The translations under genes and the position numbers were made by a program. A DNA stretch of 64,000 bases from Liolophura sinensis. Lineage: Eukaryota; Mollusca; Polyplacophora; Chitonida; Chitonidae. The first letter of the stretch is position 1. Each line of letters starts with the position of its first letter. Shown here in pieces: positions 49,701 to 61,700 of the stretch. Location of the stretch: the NCBI RefSeq assembly GCF_032854445.1, contig NC_088295.1, positions 44,317,385 to 44,381,384 on the forward strand, in the 5' to 3' direction. The notes beneath the pieces are model-generated. The model had not been told where the DNA came from. It saw nothing but the letters and a program-made list of their open reading frames with translations, and did no database searches.

Positions 49701-52700
49701 ATTACATATATAAATATTAAAATACACTGATTCTATAGACAACTGACTTAACTTCTTGCAGCTGAATAAGATAAAGCTAAAATTTCCACATGATGTGTCA
49801 TCAGCCTTTGTCTTAAAGAAGAATGAAAGTTTTACATAGATCTCACGAACTTATGATGCTCTTATTCTGGTTTCATTTTACATGGTAGAATTTACCAGTT
49901 TTAAGCAATTCATCCTCTTCATCTTCATCTGACTCCAATTCATTGAGATGAAGATAAGCATCCAGAGAGGAACTCAATCCTACTTTCGCTTTCAGTTTCT
50001 CCAGCTTTGTGGCCTTCTCGGTCAGCTGTTCAGCAGCTGAGCTGTCTCCACTTTGGATTCCTCATACTTTGATGTGATGCTTTTGATAGCCTTTTTCATA
50101 ACTTTGACATCATTTCTTGTCTGGTCAAGTGTGGCTAAAACTTTCCTGTGACAAGAATGCAATATTGAGGCACACATGTAATAATGCTAATATCAACACA
50201 TACACATGTACATGCCAGAATATTATACAATTTCCATGAACACCTTTGGCAGAAATATTGCCTTTGGATTACAGAAATGATTTAAACAATTTCTTCCAAA
50301 AAGTTTAATTTCTTACTTTAGCCGCTCAACCTTTTCTGTCCTCTCTTCAGCCTTCATTGTATAGAGACTCTTGAAGCAGTCCATAAACCTGGCATAAGTT
50401 GTAGGGCCCACAAATGTATCATTCTTTGAAGGCTGGCTCAGACCTTTGTGTCGAAACCTGAAGAAAAGAGAAAGACAGTCATAGGACAGGTAATGTTCTG
50501 CTCTGTTCTCTACAGAGAAAAATATCAGACAAATAACACTTGAGGCGGTATTCCTCGACTATTCAGCAAGTAAGGTAACCTATCCACGGTGGACCCACCA
50601 ATCAGAAGACTAGAATTTTCTCTGCACGGCCAGTCTTTGCTCCTGGGGCACAGCAATATGACTCAGGAGCCTCTCACAAATGTGGCTTCCTCTCCGGCCG
50701 TACATGGGAAGGTCTGCCAGCAATCTATGGATGGTTGTGAGTTTCCCTTGGGTTCTGCCCTGTTTCTTCCCACAATAATGCTGGCTGTTGTCGTAAAAGT
50801 GAAATATTCTTGTTTGTTTCTGTGATTCTTTGTTTCTACTCAGGGTAGCTAGAACATTATTCCCAGGTCGCTCTGGTTAAACTCACTTGATATTCTCCTG
50901 CAAGATGACTTTTGAGTACGGCAAGTTAGGTACCATGACACTCTGCAGTTTCAGCTGGTCTTTTCTTCTTCTCACTGACCCTGACCTGGTTGACAGGAAT
51001 CTCAGCACTGAGATCACCAGCCATTGTCAGCTGTTTACAGTCCCGTAAGGCAAAACTATGGATGTTGGCCAAGCAGGTCATCACATTCTCTCTGAAATAC
51101 ACAAAGGTAAATAAACAGACAAGGCACAAAGTATGTGGTGGATAGATTATATTTTCTCAAAAGGACACCATAGCATATTAATCAACGGATCAAAAAGCAC
51201 AAAATACATAGTGGAAGCATAATTTCTCTGAAGGACAAGTACAACCAAAACAATATAAGGCTCTCACTACTTGATGAGAGTCTTGTAAAACACATATATC
51301 ACAACAGAACTTTTAATTCCAAATTTCATTTTCAGGCCCTAAAGACCAGTAACAATAAGCTTGTACCAAACAGCAAAACAAATCAATTCTGTTCATCAAT
51401 ATGCAGTAGTGCAATTTAAAAACACTTTTATTATTAAAAACTGAATGACAAAAAAGTAAGAGTATACCCAAATTGTAGAAATTGGTCTGTGCCCAAGTGT
51501 TTGCTGATGTAGTACGAGGCCTCTCCTAGCAGAGATTCCTGAGGCCAGTCACACAGCCAGTTGATCTGACAGGCACTGAGTAGCCCAGGGAAGTGACTGA
51601 AACATACAGGTCAGGTCAAACAAACTTATCAATTGTGCATCCAACATTTTACAGTTTTATTTATGGGGGGGGGGGGTTACTGCAACATACAATTTCACAG
51701 AGAAAATTGATCCTTATCCATGTTTTCTTGAAAGGTTTTATGATGTACTAGTCATTAACCTGGTTGGAAATAAACTGTAAGCATACAACATAAACATTAC
51801 CATTCAAAGACAACCGAAGGGTGCAAAATTCAGTGCCTGAAAAACATCCCAGTCCATTTAAAAACAATTGCAAATATGCAACAGCTGAATCGTTCAGCTG
51901 CATTAGTGTTTCATGTTGTCTTGCATGCCTTTCCCTTATCATCTGAATGGCAGATGTTAAAAGATTTTAGAATAACAGATACAGCAACTTGGAGCCTCTT
52001 TAGCGCTGTTAAAAATTCCTTAGGAATCCTGCTGTGATGGAAAGTACGTAGAAGAAGCACATCCAGAATAAATGAAAGTACATTTCACGTATGACTCAGT
52101 CGGACATTTTGCCTTATTCTGAGAGTTCTGTTAATCTTTAAAAGGTGTTTTGAGAATTGTTTAGGAAGATGATATCAAGCTGGAAAGTTTCACCATGAAA
52201 AATAATTTTTTGGGGGTGAAATATAAGGCCATATCAATCAATCAAATCAATCTCAAATTTTCTTGATGCGTGTTAATACACACCTAGATGCCATCTCGAG
52301 AAGATAGTGGTCAGGTGGAAGACAGATGAGGATATGAAGATTCATCTTCACCCTGGATACGAAAAACTTCATGGGGTCTGTCAGCATGTTGGGATGCTCT
52401 CTCTTCAGCTGAGGGGTCAAGGCCTGAATACATAAATAAACATGTTTACATGTACATGTCAAGAATATGTATTTACCACATCCAAAAATATAACCACTAA
52501 AAATGACACCTGTCTTTTCTATTCTGATGCATGAATGTTATTAATGTGTACTTACACATATTTGTTCATGGTAGATTGACTATTACCGTAATAACCACCC
52601 TATTTGTTCTAATATTTGGGACACTTGGTGTGCTCATTTTAGCCAATATATATGTAATTCTAGCAGAATTATTGAGTTTGTTTTTATTACATGGTTAGAC

Positions 52701-55700
52701 CATTTAATGAACAACATACTCATATCTTTACTTTTCCAAAAGGCTGGTATAGAAATGTAACATACTACTTTCCACACTACTAATATGTCCCAAATTTTAG
52801 AAGAATTAGGGTATTCATTTGTTAATGCTAAAATCGAAAAATATACTGATTATTTACCTATTTATTTATCTGATTGTTGTTTTATGCTGTACTCAAGAAT
52901 CCTTCACTTATACGACAGTGGGCAGCATTATGGTGGGAGGAAACCGGGCTGAGCCTGGGGGAAACCCATGGGCATCTGCAAGTTACTGACAGTTCTTCCC
53001 ACTTACGGCTGGAGAAGCTAGCATGAGTTGGACTTGAACTCGCAGCGACCGCATTGGTGAGAGGCTCCTGGGTCATTACCCTGTGCTAGTGCACTAAACA
53101 ACTGAGCCACGGAGGCCCCTTGACTATTATAAATACCTGCAGCAACAGAATACTTACATCACAGAACACCAAAGAAATGATCTTAGATCCTGCTTCCCAT
53201 CTCTATTAAGAAGATTCAAACTGAAACAGCATCCTCACTATAGAACCTTTAAGTCCACAACACAAACTTGGGTTCCAGTACATGTCAAAGGATATGCAAA
53301 TTAACTTAAAACGACATGAAGTAGAATTTTTGTTTTAGAAAATAGGAGTTCCTCTTGTTTCTTACCAGTAGCAGCCCTTCCATCTCATCATTAGAGAACA
53401 GGTGAGGGTATTCTCCACTGATCAGGATACTGTTAATAGCGTCCAGGTACACCGGATCATTCAGATCACGGGCCTAGAAATAGGGAGTAACCATTATCAT
53501 AATAAGTATATTTGTGACAGAGAAAGTATATTTGTGACAGAGAAAGTATATTTGTGACAGAGAAAGTATATCTGTGACAGAGAAAGTATCATCAAATGTA
53601 TATTGGCTTGTAAATCAATTCTTTACCATTCATTTGAAATTACAAATTTCTTACTATCTTTTGAGAAATATTTAGTTAGCTATAAAAGGAAATTAAAAGC
53701 AGTAGCAAAGTCAGATTAGAATTGTTGATCATAGACAAGAATAAAAGCGGTATTGAATTACTTTAAAATCTACTGCTTAAAAAGGAATAAAAATATTTTA
53801 TATGTATGTCATGACTTACTGTGAACATCATGGTAAGAATCTTCCCTTCAGATCCACTAAGTCTTATTGCTGATCTTAGCCCATCGAAAAATGTGTTCTG
53901 TTTCGATGAATCGACATGATGAATGCCAACATCTGCCACATGTAAGGCTAGACGACACAGGGTGGAGAGGTGAGACCCTATACTTCCAATCAGCAGCATG
54001 TTACCACTGCAAAATAGTCCATAAGTTATCAGTCTATCTACACAATAGCAAGTGGTGTCTTGGTATGACCAAAAGCAGAAACAAATTGGCAGGAGTCAGA
54101 TTTGATCTTCAACAAAAATAGCAATGTTCTTTACCCTTTGAACTATCATTTTACTCTATGAAAAATTAAAAATGAAATTTTACTTTACTTACAAAGAAAA
54201 TGCTATAATCACATAGCTTTGTACAGCAAATACTTCATTAAAATGATAATTAAAAACATGTGCTGATCGGTACATGTATATAACCCTGAGTGAGTATATA
54301 AAAACAGCAGATGTTAATTTACCCATTGTGGAAGCTGAGAACACGATGCATCCTGACAATGTGCGAGATGACAAAGTCTGACAGGAGGATGTTAAGAGTG
54401 ATGTTTCCAAACTCTTCATTGTAATGGTTCAGGTGGGCACTCAGACAGGCATGGACATCCTTCAGGCTCTCCACAGGCTGTAACACAACCTGGAACATAT
54501 AAACACACATGCACACTTTACATGGAGAAGTAGCAGTTACCTGAAATGTTACATTTAGCTGCGACAAACAGCTCAGTAACTCATTCTGTGTGTCAAAGCG
54601 TCAGATTTATGTCATCCTACATGTATCTTTTTGGTCATTCATTTATTGAGGGGCATCGGTACAAAATGACATCAACTTTTCGAGGGATATCTAAGCTATT
54701 GTGAATTCACACTTGCTTTAGTTCCTTTACTTATGTTTTTGATTAGTGTTTTACACCGTACTCAAGAATTTCATTTATATGACAGTGGCCTGCATTACGT
54801 TTGGAGGAATCCAGGCAGAACCAGGGAAGAAACCCATGACCATCTGCAGGTTGATAACAGACCTTACTACGGCCAGAGAGGAAGCCAGTATGAGCTGGAC
54901 TTGAACTCATAGCGATCACACTGGTGGCCCCCTTTGGGTCCCTTTAGGATTTCCAGTCACATTTAACTCCACAAGTGCATTGCACTTCTGCGGTTGGACT
55001 TTCCTAGCTCACCTAAAATACTTACATTGCACACTGAAAATAAAGATCCTAATCTGAATCGTTTTTTCTCTCCTTGCTGAGAAACTATCATCTACAGGTT
55101 CTGCAGTTCTTTACTGTACTGTACTTTGTGTCATTACAGATCATTTAATAGAGAATACATGTAGTCTCTGGTTGCCAAGATATTACAAGTGGCCAGAAAA
55201 CAGAAAAGCCAACTGTAACATGTACAAGTACTTAAAACTAATCAATCATGAACTGAATTATTTATAGTGAATCAAGCATTTGGTTTTATATATCATAAAG
55301 TAGTGTTTCAACAACAAAAAGGACTGGTCCACAAACAAGATTACCTTCACTTGTTTCCCTACAGATGCTACTGGTCTGTTGTAGAGACGGGCATCAGTTG
55401 GAAATGTTACAAAATGGTTGTGAAGTTTTTCCAAATGGGGCCAAGCCTGAAAATGAAAGACGACATGTTTTCATAAATCAAACAGGTAACATCTTTTTCT
55501 TCGATAAGCTAAATAAATAACTGATTAGGGTTGATACCAGACACACTCTGAGGACAACATATAAAGAAAACAGCTCATGAAGCATGCCTGCACAAAATAA
55601 AGGTATAGTTTTGATGTTAACTTTTCCAACCAGATAATCTTAATGACATAACATTATAGCAATCTGACATTACAGTATAAATTCATACATTGTAACATTG

Positions 55701-58700
55701 CAGATATTTCTTTATAATTTCTTCCATAACAATGGCTTGAAATCCTACTTCACACCAGCTCCATCTCAAAAATGGTATGCCACCTTTCCATTTGCGAAAG
55801 TGATGTGACCATTGAACAGAAAGTTACTATCACATACCTCTGAAATCAGGGCAGACATGGTTGTGTCGAACCAGTTGGCATCTGCAAACCTGGAGATTCT
55901 GTCTCTCATGATTCGCTCTATTTCGTGTTTCCATAGCGACACCACCATGACCTCATCAGCACGACTCTCATCTGGCAAGCGTTTCAGGCACTAGAAAAGG
56001 AGACATGTTTTATATTTTATACTACAGCTACTTTAAACCACTACATACATGAGTGTAATGTAACATAGAAAAATGTTATTTCAGTTATCTGAGCTTTATG
56101 GAGAAAAGCTGCATCTAATTTGCAGTTTTCTGTATTGTGAGCACCATCTTGGTGTCAGGTAGACATACAGTACAGCCCACGCTAAAAGTCAATTGTTCAC
56201 TGCTCGTAGCTTGCTACAAGATCTCTAGTACTGCTCACCTAGCCTCTACAGGGCTCTACAAAATCTTCACATTAATTTAACAAGCTAACGCAACTTTCTT
56301 GTAAATAAAGCATGTGCTATACGCTCGAGCATCTCGTCTGACAGTGGTTTAGTGTGGCCAGGCGCGATTCTTCACGTTCATGTGTTTCTCATGTCTGTAC
56401 AAAAGTGCGTCTAAATACTTCAATGCATTTATGTTACTGTAAGAATCTTGTATGATATGTCTGTTGTTGAAGAAACAAAAAACAACTATACATTTTTTAA
56501 CATTTATGGAAATAAAGAATGTGCTAGTTTAGCAGTCCAAGTGATCCTTTCATACAGAACTCCCACTGATTCAGTAAACCAAGAAGATGACTGCCAATTT
56601 CCGATAAAAAACAAACATATTAGAAATTTTATTTGTTGATGTATTGTTTGGTCTTAAAGAAAAATCAGAAAAATCGTGTTTATTTACAAGGAACTAGGTT
56701 TTCTGTCATCAACGTTCAACATCCAGTGCGTAGGCTTAAAAGTGCTTGACATGTGTGATCTGTCACTGTGGACAGCAGGTGAATTTCTGTCCAGAAGTTC
56801 TCTAGAGGCGTTCTATAAGCATTCTACAAGGTTTCTACAAGCCCTCTATAAGCACGCTTATCTTCTGTTTGGTTTTGACTTTTAGTTTGAGCTGTACTAT
56901 ATTAAATCATGGTCAATAATTCTAAACCTTTAACCTTTGACTATTTATATGAGCAAATTACAACACCTGGAAGCACTTGACGAGCTCCCTGAGTGAGAAC
57001 AGGTAGTGGAATCGTCCTGGCATGGGGGTCGGGGTGAGGACTGACTGAACAGTTGTTAAAAGTTTACAGGACACCTCCACCAGGGCGTTCTGAAGCTCCA
57101 GTTCTAAAGACGGTTTGTCACCCTGGGTCATGTTAGCCTGAAATAAAGTGTGAGTAAATGTATATTTATATTTTTAAATATACAAGATGGAAATCATAAG
57201 TGAAACTGTGCCAGTGTAACACTCTCTAAATACAAAATTTTTATTCATTTATTAATTCTTTTACACCAGGCTACAGATAGAAGACAAATATCTTACAGGC
57301 TAATTTATAATGGAAGTATTTTCCTCTACACTACAGGTCGAATGATACTTGGCCATAATCTCAAGTTACATTCATTAAGTGGTTGACATTAAAGCTACTA
57401 AATGAAAAGGTTGCATTACTCACCTCTAGAACTCCATACACAACCGATTTCAAAGCTTCACCTTCTGCGGCTGGCAGCCAAAATACTGCAAAGTGACGCT
57501 GAAAATAGCAAGTCAAATACCTACATAGTCAAACCAATGGTATTGAGGAATGGACGATTTGTACAGTCAGTTGTTTCAAAATTATCTGCTTGCAAATGGT
57601 TAAAGATTAACCATTTTAACAATGCCCAAAACCATGAAAGAAAGTCATGAACCATACAGAAAATTTTGCTTTTTCTCGTAAATGACACAAATGTGACACA
57701 AATGTAGTTTTGACAATGTCCTCTTCTGAAGAAATGTTGAACTTAAATTCAAATTAGCAATGAAATATCACCAAATGGTATCATGCTCAAGCTTGTTCAA
57801 TGGGATACAGAATCGATGTTGATTGGCTGACAGTGAAGATAAGCTTTCCTAGCTTAAAACCTGCAGTCATGGTCAAGCTTGAATAAATGTAACATACTTA
57901 AAATTCAGCTTAGGTAAGACATAGCCTGGACTTGCCTATCTCTCACACCAGCCAATCAGAATCAATCCAATATCCCTTTAAGACAGGAACTGGGCAAAAA
58001 GCACAAGTGCAAATTATGGACTTCACACTTTGAACTGGCAGAGGTTCCTTTAAATTGGAAATGACATTTCTGAAACACCCCAAGAAAACCTTTGTCTAAT
58101 ATTATACGGCACTGATAACATAAGTCTTAGCTCTATCTGTAAAGGGGTGTTTTTAACAATGTCACGCAGCTATTTTCACTGTACAAGAATTCGAACTCAC
58201 CAGAAGCCTGGCCGAGATGTTTCTGTTCTCCACACTGCAGTGTTCACTGTGAGACATGCCAGATATGACAGACAATCCCTCCACAGTCTTCCACTCAAAT
58301 GGCCGCTCACCAGTACACATCACCTTAGCATCCAACAACTGCCTCAAGAACTGCAACACCGCAAAGAAGACACACTAAATATACACATACAACTGGTATA
58401 CATTTCAATGTTCCAAACAGGGGTGATGTGTGAAACAAACTATATGGTTTTATATAACGCAAAATTGTGCTAGCTCTGTTGAATTGGCCAAAGGTGTTTT
58501 TTAACACTCTTCAATAATACTCTTCGCGTGCTAAACAGTTGATACCTAAATTCTTACCTCGTTGCAGCTTTGAACACCAGAGTCATCTGTTCTGGGCAGG
58601 TTCAAGTCATCAATGAACACTTGTAACTTCTTCTTCTCTTTCGCTCCATACACAAATCCTAAAATGACAACGTTATTTATACCATTTGAGAACGTTCTTT

Positions 58701-61700
58701 GACATCTAGTTTTCTTTACATCCTCTAATTGCGTGTAAAATCAAAAACGTGAAATCATGGAAATCACTTCATCATGGAAAGTGATTGAGCTCAACCCACC
58801 TTGTCTATGGTAAACATTAGCTTCAATGAACTGTTGTAGCTGTTTGGAAGAGGAGGAGCCAGAGAAGACCAGTCGTTTTATCACATACTGCTGAGGATCT
58901 GAAACAATGGAAAATCTCTTCAGTATATTGGATAACTGAGAGGCCTTTGACACATCAAAACAGTTTCTTACCTGGTAAACTCTACATCATTTTTGTATTT
59001 ACATTGACCTTGTAAGAGATAAAAATCATTATTAAAAACAAAACAACTTTGAACAGAGGGCTGCTTTTACCATGGACATGAAGGAAGTCATTGATGAGAA
59101 ATGTTTTGCCAGAGCCAGGAGGTCCAGCTAACATCACATTCTGATCAGCAGCTGTGGCCAGTTCCATTAGAACCCGAGTGCGAATCTGAAGGAAAGGGAA
59201 AGCAAACACATTCAGTACCTGAAGTCCACAAGAAAATTTACCCACCTGAATTGAACACAAAGAATGAATACAGTCCCTAATAATTCTAAGCAAGATATGT
59301 AAGGCAATTATAGTTTTCATTGCTGTTCTTAATATATTGTTATCTGGGACAGATGTTGCATGATACAAAAGTTTAACATCCAATCTATACAAAGGTAATT
59401 TTGTCATCTGTCAGGTTTCATACACAGATTAAAATCATCTTTGTGAAATGAAGTTTTGACAACAGTTAAAACCTGTAATCCAACATGTGAAACACTACTT
59501 ACTGTCTCAACGGTGTCAACCACACACTCCCCAAGTATGTTTAAACTGTCCTGTAATGGAGACTCTGGAACCCTACATGAGAAAAAGAAAAGCCACTCTC
59601 ATTTATTCTCAATTTACCTTTCATGATTGGGTATCAAGGACAGCCTCTATTCATTCTGTTAATTTTTCAGCAACTTTACATTATGTAATTATGTGTTATG
59701 AGAGCTGAATTATTTCTGACCACTGGAGGTAATTAAGGTCCATTTGTAGTTGGGTTGTTCATGTCAATCCTATCTCTTGCTCTCACTTGTAATAGAGGGC
59801 TATGCATGTGTGGTTAGTCCAAAGGGCCATAACCCTGAGTGTGGGAAGCTGGCCAGTAGAGGGCTCAGGGGAAGAGAGGAGCATGGGAGAGGGAGAGGAT
59901 GACCAGCAGTTTTTATGTGTGTATGGTGGTGGCCACGTGTTTTGTAGTGTGAATACAAGGATTACATGTACCCGTACTGGATGTGTTGTTGACTCTTTTC
60001 AGTTCATTTGCTGAATGGACTAAATATCTGACATATTACTGACAATCTATAGAACTACATACAAGACACTGATAAAATATTCTAGGAGGTGTATTAAAAC
60101 TTAATAGTACTCAATTTTCACATGTAAGTGACAGAAGAAAAATGTTAGACCTGGAGTGCCATGGATCCCACTCTCCTGATTCATCCACATAGTAATCAAA
60201 TACACAGATATCTCTGTCATCATCGGGTAAACTGGAACAAACCACATGGAAAATCAGTTCATGTGAATCACATAACATTGTGGTCAAGTTTAGGAGTTAA
60301 AGAAACCCAAGAAAGAAACAGAAAAATCACTGTGCAGATAAAACACAGGGGTTAATAAACACACAGGAAGTTTCAATGTTTTTTCCCTGATTTTCTCTGA
60401 ACATAAGCATGAAATGGTCAAATATTTTTATCTATTTACAGAATTACATTTCTGACATTGCATTTCTTATACATATCACATATAATTTGATAAATTATGT
60501 TGCTGTGTAAAATTCACCAACACAGACAAGAAAGGAGAATTAAAACCATCCCAGAAAAAGCAGTACACAGTTCACTTACGCAGATGATAGTGTCTTAAGC
60601 AGGTCACTGAAGCCTTTGCGGTCACTTTTGTCCAAAAGTCCACCAAATGTCCAGATCAAACAGAAGAGGTAGAGCCTCTCAATATGCAGTTCTCCTCCAA
60701 TCTCAATGTTGTCAGCCAGCATGGACGACAGCAGGTTTAGGCAAGTCTTTAGCATACCAACCTCTGACATTTTCAATTTCAGCCTGAAAGAGAATGTCAA
60801 TCATCTTGAGGATGCCTACTCATTATGGATTTACTTCACTTTCATAATGGTTTGGTATATCATACTTTTGTCTCGTGACAATCCATGACTGCTATCTTAG
60901 GCATCATGTTGAACTTACCAGACATAACACCAACCCACCACAGTATTCTAACAAATAGCTTTGACACCTGTGCTACCCAATAAATTTTTGTGGTTTATTG
61001 TAACCACAATTTTTTTTCAATGTTCTATTCATTATATTATAATATTTCAGTGGTCAGATTTATGTATGGTGACCACCTGAAGTTAACCTAGTCACCTCAC
61101 CAAATACATGACAAACATCTTCCAAACACATGTGATATCCAGCAAGGACATCTTTTAACAACGAGCCAGCTAGGCCTTGCTCTCAGAAGGCAAAAATTAT
61201 TCTGCTTCACATGGGTCAGCACGTCAAATTTAGTTACATGAAACATTTGTTTTTTATACATGACTTAATTCAGTACTGTTCTACAAATTGCAAGAATGAA
61301 CTATTGGACACATTTTTCAGTTAGCGTGTATGTAAAGAGTGTCAGGAAATGCTTTTACTTACTTCGATTCTTGGAGAACATAGGTTGAGACTGGATCCAT
61401 GGTCTTGTTAAAAGATCTCTGGAGAACCTGTAAAACAGATCAGAGATATACATGTACAATGGCTGTATTTATATAGCTTATATATGTAGCAGCATTCAGC
61501 TTAAAATGTCCTCGTTTGCTAAACAAGTAAACAAGTGAACAAGCAAGAACATATTGAACAATGCAAACAACACTTGGCTGACAGGCTTATGACATGTTAT
61601 CATATACATGTATTCAGTTCGTACAACTTTCCTTTAAATATTTGAGTAAGCATACAATTCAGGTAAATGAGCTTCCAAATAACTTAATGGCCAGTCAAAA

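Larger units (their letters stand above)
44549..50457 (-). other. DNHD1: Dynein exons: stalk and microtubule-binding region
   Basis: Exons 50317-50457, 49896-50145, 49443-49588, 48997-49210, 48030-48170, 47570-47611, 46807-47036, 46504-46518 (15 bases) and 44549-44742. CC1 begins TTYARFMDCFKSLYTMKAEE. It contains an acidic stretch (ELESDEDEEDELLK) and leads to the tip, QCIERLKAFSNPPTTVGQVM, where FSNPP matches the heavy-chain FKNPP word. A Ser/Lys-rich insert follows (SSRMSTSSSGTKVSKKG), then WKAMQNSMNDVLKFVDM. CC2 (YTIAIVEYTHRCGPLKAALE) ends in a Glu run. Exon 49896-50145 lacks one base for its phase (near 50036). Microtubule binding was not inferred; the tip is strongly altered. Confidence 0.82.
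50887..54489 (-). other. DNHD1: Dynein exons: AAA4 with a lost nucleotide site
   Basis: Exons 54323-54489, 53820-54006, 53366-53473, 52284-52423, 51468-51596 and 50887-51091. They encode ISHIVRMHRVLSFHNGNMLL, then IGSIGSHLSTLCRLALHVA where dyneins normally have VGVGGSGKQSLxRLA: the Walker A lysine is gone. Next are ILTMMFTARDL, where Walker B FTD is expected, then YLDAINSILISGEYPHLF, FVSRVKMNLHILICLP, SHFPGLLSACQINWLCDWP and ENVMTCLANIHSFALRD. Exon 50887-51091 has one surplus base for its phase, best placed in the A4 run read from 50961-50964. Confidence 0.85.
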
